From: Prauserella cavernicola
GTDB taxonomy: Bacteria > Actinomycetota > Actinomycetes > Mycobacteriales > Pseudonocardiaceae
Length of the DNA stretch: 64,000 nt
Reading direction: 5' to 3'
Assembly (NCBI RefSeq): GCF_016595675.1
Contig: NZ_JAENJH010000007.1
Location: forward strand, 124,001-188,000
Shown: positions 59,398 to 64,000 of the stretch, one piece after another
Numbering within the stretch: the stretch's first letter is position 1
Layout: every line of letters starts with the position of its first letter
Made by a program: the position numbers and the translations under genes
Notes under the pieces: generated by a model
Told to the model about the DNA's origin: nothing
Database searches by the model: none
The model's input: only the letters and a program-made list of their open reading frames with translations

Positions 59398-61362
59398 TCA
59401 GGGACGGAGCCTGGTCACCGCGTCGTTCGCCGCGCGCACCCTGGCGGCGTCGGGCTTGAGCACCCGCCGGTCGTAGGTGTAGAGCCCGTTCACCTGCACC
59501 TCGGCGTCCTCGAACAGGTTGTAGTTGGCCGCGGCCAGTCCTTCGGACCTGGCGAACTCCGCGATCTGCCCCATCGCCGTCACGTAGGAGTCGGTCAGTG
59601 CGGCGAGGTCGGGCACGTCGACGTTCGGCTCCGAGGCGCCCGGGCTCCACTCATGGCCGGGGACCGCGATCCCGAACGCGCCGAACTCGCCGATCATGGC
59701 GGCGCGGCCGTCGGTGGGCCGCGGCACCGGACCCGGGTACGGCACACCGAGGTTGTGCCGGTCGAGAACGTCGCCACCCTCGTAGCCGCACTCGCACACG
59801 TTGACGCCGCTCATGGCGTTGACGATGCGGGTCGGGTCCCACTGCTTCGTCTGCTCGGCGACCGCGGCGATGTCGAACACGCCCCAGCCCTCGTTGAACG
59901 GGATCCACATGATGATCGACGGATGGCTGCGATGGGTGTCGATCATGCGGTGGAGCTCGTGCAGCAGCACCCGGCGGCCCGCCTCCGACGGCGGTGGCAC
60001 GGGGACCTCCGGTTCCGGTGGCTGCCTGCCGGTGCCGGTGTTGGGCATGTCCTGCAGGACGAGCACGCCGAGGCGGTCGGCCCAGTAGTACCAGCGGTCA
60101 GGTGCCACCTTGACGTGCATGCGGACGGTGTTGAACCCCAGCTCCTTGGCGCCCTCCAGGTCGAACCGCAGCGCCTCGTCGGTGGCGCCGGTGTAGCAGC
60201 CGTCCGGCCAGAACCCTTGCTGCAGCGTGCTGAGCGGGAAGATGTACTCGCCGTTGAGCAGGAACCGCTGGTGCCCGCTCACCTCGCCGAGCGCGATCGA
60301 CCGGATGCCGGTGTAGGCCTCGACCCGGTCGACGGCCGCGTCGTGGTCGTGCTCAGGGACCATCGCGGCCACGACGTCGTAGAGGAAGGGGTCGGCCGGT
60401 GACCACGTCCGGGGCGACTCGACGGGGATCGTCAGCGTGGTGTTCGGGGCGCCGGTCACCGAGCCGACGACGGTGCCGCCCTCGCGCAGCTCGACCCGCA
60501 CGAGGTGACCGTCCGGGTTGGCCACCCTCGCCGAGACCGTCACGGCCGTGTTGTCCTGAGTGGAGCCCAGATCGAGTTGGCCGATGTGGACACTCGGTAC
60601 CGGCTCCAGCCAGACGGTCTGCCAGATCCCGGACGACGCGGTGTAGAACAGCCCCTCGGGCACGTTGTGCTGTTTGCCGATGGGCTGGATGCCGTCCTCG
60701 GTCGGGTCCTGCACGGCGACCACGAGCTCCTGCTCCCCCTCCGGCGCACCCGAGCGCCCGGTGCGCAGCGCGCCGGTGACGTCCAGGCTGAACCGGTCGT
60801 AGCCCCCGGCGTGGGTGCCCACCTCCGTGCCGTTGACCCACACGGTGGCGTGGTAGTCGACGGCGTCGACGTGCAGTAGCAGCCGCTCACCCCGCGTGGC
60901 GCCCACCCGCCAGGCGTGCGGGACGACGAACCGGCGCCGGTAGAACATCCGGTGCTCGTTGCGCATGATCCCGGACAACGCGGACTCGACCGGGTACGGC
61001 ACGAGGATCCGCTCGGGCAGGTCGCGTCCGGTGGGTGCGGCCTCGCCGATCCCGGCCGCGCCGAACTGCCAGACGCCGTTGAGGTTCAGCCAGCGCGGGC
61101 GCCGGAGCTGGGGGCGCGGGTACTCCGGCAGCGCGTTGTGCGGGGAGACCTCCGCCGTCCACGGGGTGGTCAGGCGCGGTCGCTTCGGGCGCCAGCCGGT
61201 CTCGGTCGGCTGCGCGGTCGCGGTCGCCGGTGCGCTCGCGTGGGCGCCGCCGCCCGGCGCGAGCAACGCGGCCGCGGTGAGCGCGCCGGTGGCGCCCGCG
61301 TTCCGCAGGAAGGCGCGCCTGCTGGCGCCACGGGATCGGTCGGCACTGGAGGTGTCAGACAT
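59398..61362 (-). CDS. Glycoside hydrolase family 2 enzyme, Tat-exported
   Basis: A 654-residue GH2 (beta-galactosidase/beta-glucuronidase/mannosidase clan) enzyme. A twin-arginine signal, SRRAFLRN at residues 14-21 with a hydrophobic stretch to about 40 and an AHA-S-type cleavage region, predicts export folded. The sugar-binding domain (about 85-240), immunoglobulin-like domain (240-345) and TIM barrel (345-650) follow in GH2 order. WIPFNEGWG near 489 contains the acid/base Glu and MIGEFGAFG near 556 the nucleophile Glu. It is flanked by a sulfatase and a sugar porter, so it probably cleaves a glycan or glycoside that must also be desulfated. Specificity cannot be fixed from sequence. Confidence 0.92.
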   Translation of the reverse strand: MSDTSSADRSRGASRRAFLRNAGATGALTAAALLAPGGGAHASAPATATAQPTETGWRPKRPRLTTPWTAEVSPHNALPEYPRPQLRRPRWLNLNGVWQFGAAGIGEAAPTGRDLPERILVPYPVESALSGIMRNEHRMFYRRRFVVPHAWRVGATRGERLLLHVDAVDYHATVWVNGTEVGTHAGGYDRFSLDVTGALRTGRSGAPEGEQELVVAVQDPTEDGIQPIGKQHNVPEGLFYTASSGIWQTVWLEPVPSVHIGQLDLGSTQDNTAVTVSARVANPDGHLVRVELREGGTVVGSVTGAPNTTLTIPVESPRTWSPADPFLYDVVAAMVPEHDHDAAVDRVEAYTGIRSIALGEVSGHQRFLLNGEYIFPLSTLQQGFWPDGCYTGATDEALRFDLEGAKELGFNTVRMHVKVAPDRWYYWADRLGVLVLQDMPNTGTGRQPPEPEVPVPPPSEAGRRVLLHELHRMIDTHRSHPSIIMWIPFNEGWGVFDIAAVAEQTKQWDPTRIVNAMSGVNVCECGYEGGDVLDRHNLGVPYPGPVPRPTDGRAAMIGEFGAFGIAVPGHEWSPGASEPNVDVPDLAALTDSYVTAMGQIAEFARSEGLAAANYNLFEDAEVQVNGLYTYDRRVLKPDAARVRAANDAVTRLRP

Positions 61363-61407
61363 GCTGGTGCACCCTCTCTCGGCGGGGATCGGTTCGTGGG
61401 GCGGCGC

Positions 61408-62877
61408 TCACCAGAAGGCGTCGCGCGGCTGGCTGCGGTCCTCGGTGGCGACGAGGACGTCGATGAGCATCTCCTGGAGAGCGACGCGGTCGCGCAGGAA
61501 CGCCGTGTCGTCCCAGCGGTTCACGAGCTCGTCGGGGTCGGTGTCGAGGTCGTAGAGCTCGCCGGTGCGGTCTCTGCCGGTCGCCGGATCACCGTGGTGG
61601 ACCACGATCTTCCAGCGGCCCGTGCGCAGCATCGTGGTGTGCACGGCAGGGTCGTAGGGATGCCCGCTGTTGCGGTACTCGCACAGCGCCCAGCCTCGCC
61701 GTGGTGCGTCCTGCTCGCCCGTGGCCAGCGGGAGCAGGCTCTGCCCCTGTGCGGCGGGAAGTCCGTCCACAGTGGCCGCGTCGAGCAGTGTCGACGGCAG
61801 GTCGAGCCACTGCACGAGGTCATCGCGCCGCGCGCCCTCCGGCAGGTGTCCCGGCCAGCGCAGCACGAGCGGCACCCGTACGGCGGGCTCGTACATCATC
61901 GGGCCCTTGAGCATCAGCTGGTGGTCACCGAGCATCTCGCCGTGGTCGCTGGTGAAGACCACCAGTGTGGTGTCGGCGAGCCCCTGCTCCTCCAGGGTGT
62001 CCAGCACCCGGCCCACCTCGTCGTCGACGAAACTCACCATCGCGTAGTAGGCCGCGCGGGTCTGCCGCAGCTCGTCGGCGGTGTAGTCGGTGTAGCCCCG
62101 TTCGTGCCCCGCGTAGGACTCACGTGAGGCCTCCCGCAGGATGGCGGGCTTGACGTCCAGCTCGCCCTCACACGTGACCGGCGGGGCCAGCTCCTCGGGG
62201 CGGTAGCGGTCGAGGTACTCCTGGGGTGCCCCGAAACCGTGGTGCGGGTCGAAGAAGTTCGCGATGAAACAGAACGGCTTGCCGTCCTCCCTCCCGCTGG
62301 TGAGGAACTCGACCGTCTCGTCCCCGATCCACCTGGTGTAGTGCGCCTCGGTGGGCAGCTCGTCGAAACCGAGCGGATCGGCGGGATCCAGTGCCCTGGC
62401 GTGGAGTTGCGGCCACGCCGCACTGAGCCACCGGTGGTACTGGTTCTCCGACGAGCCTGGGTAGGGATCGTGCGCCCAGCGGAACACGCGGAAGCCGTCG
62501 TCGAGTCTGGGTTCGGTGCGGCCCGCGAAACAGGCCGACAGATGGAACTTCCCGGCCAGGCCGGTGTCGTATCCGGCGTCGGCGAGGTCGCGGGTGAACA
62601 GGCGGGCGTGCGGGGACAGGCCGACGCCGTTGGCCCACAGGCCGTGCGAGTGGACGTACTGGCCGGTCATCAAGCTGGCGCGAGAGGGCGCGCAGACCGG
62701 GCTCTGGACGTAGCAGTTCTCGAACAGCACGCCCTGTGCGGCCAGCCGGTCGATCGCGGGTGTCTCGATCTCGGCGTTGCCCGCCGCGCGCAGGGCGTTG
62801 AACCGCTGCTGGTCGGTGCACAGGATCAGGATGTTGGGACGATCCCGGGCCGCGGCATCGTCGGTGGTGTCGGGCAT
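61408..62877 (-). CDS. Type I sulfatase (formylglycine-dependent)
   Basis: A 489-residue alkaline-phosphatase-superfamily sulfatase. The maturation motif Cys62-Ala-Pro-Ser-Arg66 in SPVCAPSRASLMTGQ is the site of formylglycine formation, with metal-binding Asp22 and Gln23 in CTDQQRFN near the start and FTSDHGEMLGDHQL near 304. No signal peptide is visible, so it would act in the cytoplasm on an imported sulfated sugar or small sulfate ester, unlike the exported GH2. The anaerobic or aerobic formylglycine-generating enzyme is not in this window. A LacI-type palindrome lies about 80 bp upstream of its start. Confidence 0.93.
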   Translation of the reverse strand: MPDTTDDAAARDRPNILILCTDQQRFNALRAAGNAEIETPAIDRLAAQGVLFENCYVQSPVCAPSRASLMTGQYVHSHGLWANGVGLSPHARLFTRDLADAGYDTGLAGKFHLSACFAGRTEPRLDDGFRVFRWAHDPYPGSSENQYHRWLSAAWPQLHARALDPADPLGFDELPTEAHYTRWIGDETVEFLTSGREDGKPFCFIANFFDPHHGFGAPQEYLDRYRPEELAPPVTCEGELDVKPAILREASRESYAGHERGYTDYTADELRQTRAAYYAMVSFVDDEVGRVLDTLEEQGLADTTLVVFTSDHGEMLGDHQLMLKGPMMYEPAVRVPLVLRWPGHLPEGARRDDLVQWLDLPSTLLDAATVDGLPAAQGQSLLPLATGEQDAPRRGWALCEYRNSGHPYDPAVHTTMLRTGRWKIVVHHGDPATGRDRTGELYDLDTDPDELVNRWDDTAFLRDRVALQEMLIDVLVATEDRSQPRDAFW

Positions 62878-62956
62878 GATCAGTCCTCCTCGAACGTCAC
62901 GCCGCCGGCCGTGACTCTCGGACCGGACGGGCCGTGATCATCGATGCGAGGCAATT

Positions 62957-62968
62957 TACAACGTTGTA
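62957..62968. promoter_or_regulatory. LacI-type operator upstream of the sulfatase operon
   Basis: TACAACGTTGTA is a perfect 12-bp palindrome with the central CG usual for LacI/GalR operators. It lies in the 140-bp gap between the LacI-family gene and the sulfatase, about 80 bp before the sulfatase ATG, in the only AT-rich patch of the gap. It is the probable site of repression of the sulfatase-GH2-transporter operon. Confidence 0.75.
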
Positions 62969-63017
62969 GAAGACGCGTAAAGCCCTCGCCGCGAGACGGA
63001 GCCGGTGGGGATGTGCC

Positions 63018-64000
63018 CTAGCGGCGGGTGCTCTCGCGGGCGACGACGGTGAACTCCGCCGAGACCGCGAGCGGTGGACCTGCCTCGAGACCGTCGGCCG
63101 CTGCGTCGATGCGCCTGGTCAGCGCCGCCACGGCGGAACGCGCGATGCCTTCCTTGTCCGGGGCGACGGTCGACAGCGTCGGTGTGGTCACGCGGCTGGC
63201 GGCGATGTCGTCGATGCCGATGACGGCGACGTCCTCCGGCACCCGGTATCCCCGGGCTCGTGCGGCGCGCATGGCCGCGAGGCCGAGGTCGTCGTTGAAG
63301 CAGAACAGCCCGTCGACCCCGGCGGCGAGCAGGTGCTCCACCGCGGCGGCGACGTCAGCGGGCCCGTCGGTCGGCGGGAAGGCGATGAGTTCGGGCGTGA
63401 ACGAGTGGCCCGCGGCCTCGATCGCCTCGCGGTAGCCGTCGCGCCGCAGGTCCATCACGACGGCGCTCACCGAGTCCCGTGGCGGCATCACCAGGCCGAT
63501 CCGGGCGCATCGGCGTTCCAGCAGGTGCTCGGTCGCCGCCCGCGCCGCCGCGCGGCTGTCGATGCCCACGCTGTCGGCGGTCTCGTGCAGGCGTTCGCCG
63601 AGCAGTACCAGCGGCGTGCGGTCCCTGCGCGTGGTCAGATCCGTACTGGTCAGGCGCCACGGGCACAGGATCACGCCGTCGACGAAGTCGGCGTGGAAGC
63701 CCTCGGTCAGCCGGTGCTCGCGGTCCGCGACGCCGTCCGTGCAGTCGATGAGCACGGTCAGCGACCGCGACTCGGCCTCCTTGACCAGCAGCTGTGCGAG
63801 TTCGGCGAAGTAGGCGTTGCGGATCGAGGGCAGGCCCACCGCGATCATCCCGGACCGGCCGCGCCGCAGATTGCGCGCCGACACGTTGGGCCGGTAGTCG
63901 AGCTCGCGCAGCGCGGCCTCGACCTTGGACCGCGTCGCGGCCGACACGAACTGGTAGCCGTTTACGACGTTGGAAACGGTCTTCACCGACACGCCCGCGA
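63018..64000 (-). CDS. LacI-family transcriptional regulator, N-terminus cut by window edge
   Basis: A LacI/GalR repressor with at least 327 visible residues. The frame stays open to the right edge, where GVSVKTVSNVVNGYQFVS is the middle of the LacI HTH, so the true start (roughly 15 to 20 codons further) is outside the window. The hinge contains NVSARNLRRGRSGMIAVGLP, and the periplasmic-binding-like effector domain follows to the end with DDLGLAAMRAARARGYRVPE near the C-terminal third. It is upstream of and co-directional with the sulfatase-GH2-sugar porter genes and separated from them by a LacI-type operator. Confidence 0.93.
   Translation of the reverse strand, partial: AGVSVKTVSNVVNGYQFVSAATRSKVEAALRELDYRPNVSARNLRRGRSGMIAVGLPSIRNAYFAELAQLLVKEAESRSLTVLIDCTDGVADREHRLTEGFHADFVDGVILCPWRLTSTDLTTRRDRTPLVLLGERLHETADSVGIDSRAAARAATEHLLERRCARIGLVMPPRDSVSAVVMDLRRDGYREAIEAAGHSFTPELIAFPPTDGPADVAAAVEHLLAAGVDGLFCFNDDLGLAAMRAARARGYRVPEDVAVIGIDDIAASRVTTPTLSTVAPDKEGIARSAVAALTRRIDAAADGLEAGPPLAVSAEFTVVARESTRR

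Noticed and set aside
1-64000. Mobile elements, integrases, attachment sites, CRISPR arrays, origins
   Set aside because: No transposase, integrase, terminal inverted repeats, target duplications, spacer arrays or DnaA-box clusters were recognised anywhere in the window.

Overview
The window is a dense catabolic region from a high-GC actinomycete. GC-rich codon use, many GTG starts, 4-bp ATGA/GTGA start-stop overlaps and TTGACN/TANNNT promoters support this. The gene content resembles Pseudonocardiaceae (Amycolatopsis, Prauserella, Saccharomonospora type), but the genus is a guess. I see no tRNA, rRNA, insertion sequence, phage gene or CRISPR array. Both window edges cut through genes.

Region 1 (1-15.1 kb) handles aromatic acids and funnels to protocatechuate. 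A ring-hydroxylating dioxygenase operon (large subunit truncated at the edge, small subunit, a 107-residue unknown, dihydrodiol dehydrogenase, ferredoxin, ferredoxin reductase, class II aldolase-type decarboxylase) has the content of actinobacterial phthalate 3,4-dioxygenase operons. A second operon encodes a MatC-like anion carrier, another class II aldolase-family protein and a close relative of 4,5-dihydroxyphthalate decarboxylase, followed by an IclR regulator. On the opposite strand lie 3-hydroxybenzoate 4-monooxygenase (mobA) with its own IclR, a degradative HMG-CoA reductase (mvaA) and a GAF/PucR regulator.

Region 2 (15.2-21.6 kb) is an operon for an ATP-dependent carboxylase or hydantoinase-like enzyme (HyuA plus HyuB with an extra C-terminal domain), a family III CoA-transferase and a crotonase. 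It ends at a strong hairpin.

Region 3 (22-46.5 kb) is the most interesting part and reads as a complete C2-sulfonate dissimilation island. It holds an anion carrier, phosphate acetyltransferase, acylating (sulfo)acetaldehyde dehydrogenase, a two-subunit succinyl-CoA-synthetase-like ligase, a molybdenum oxidoreductase with a fused FeS/NrfD partner (candidate cytoplasmic sulfite dehydrogenase), an Mrp-type FeS carrier, a SulP anion transporter, a LysR regulator, sulfoacetaldehyde acetyltransferase (xsc), three IclR regulators, a CobS/CobT-like pair without CobN, a HOT-type iron alcohol dehydrogenase and an MHS-family transporter. The proposed flow is sulfoacetate to sulfoacetyl-CoA to sulfoacetaldehyde, and isethionate to sulfoacetaldehyde. 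Xsc then gives sulfite plus acetyl phosphate, Pta gives acetyl-CoA, and sulfite is oxidised to sulfate and exported. Four control regions spread over 22 kb share a pair of TTTCACATA-like boxes placed exactly 20 bp apart, which ties the island into one regulon.

Region 4 (46.5-58 kb) has a TIM-barrel glycosidase-like protein, a YigZ/IMPACT protein, and an acyl-CoA module: ACAD, XRE-TetR regulator, APH-type kinase, HSDL2-like SDR, crotonase and SRPBCC. It is followed by a LuxR regulator, an amidohydrolase/MIP18 pair known from alkane-monooxygenase clusters, and an acyl-CoA ligase.

Region 5 (58-64 kb) is a sulfated-glycoside locus: LacI regulator (cut by the edge), sulfatase, Tat-exported GH2 glycosidase and a sugar-porter transporter, with a LacI-type operator upstream of the sulfatase.
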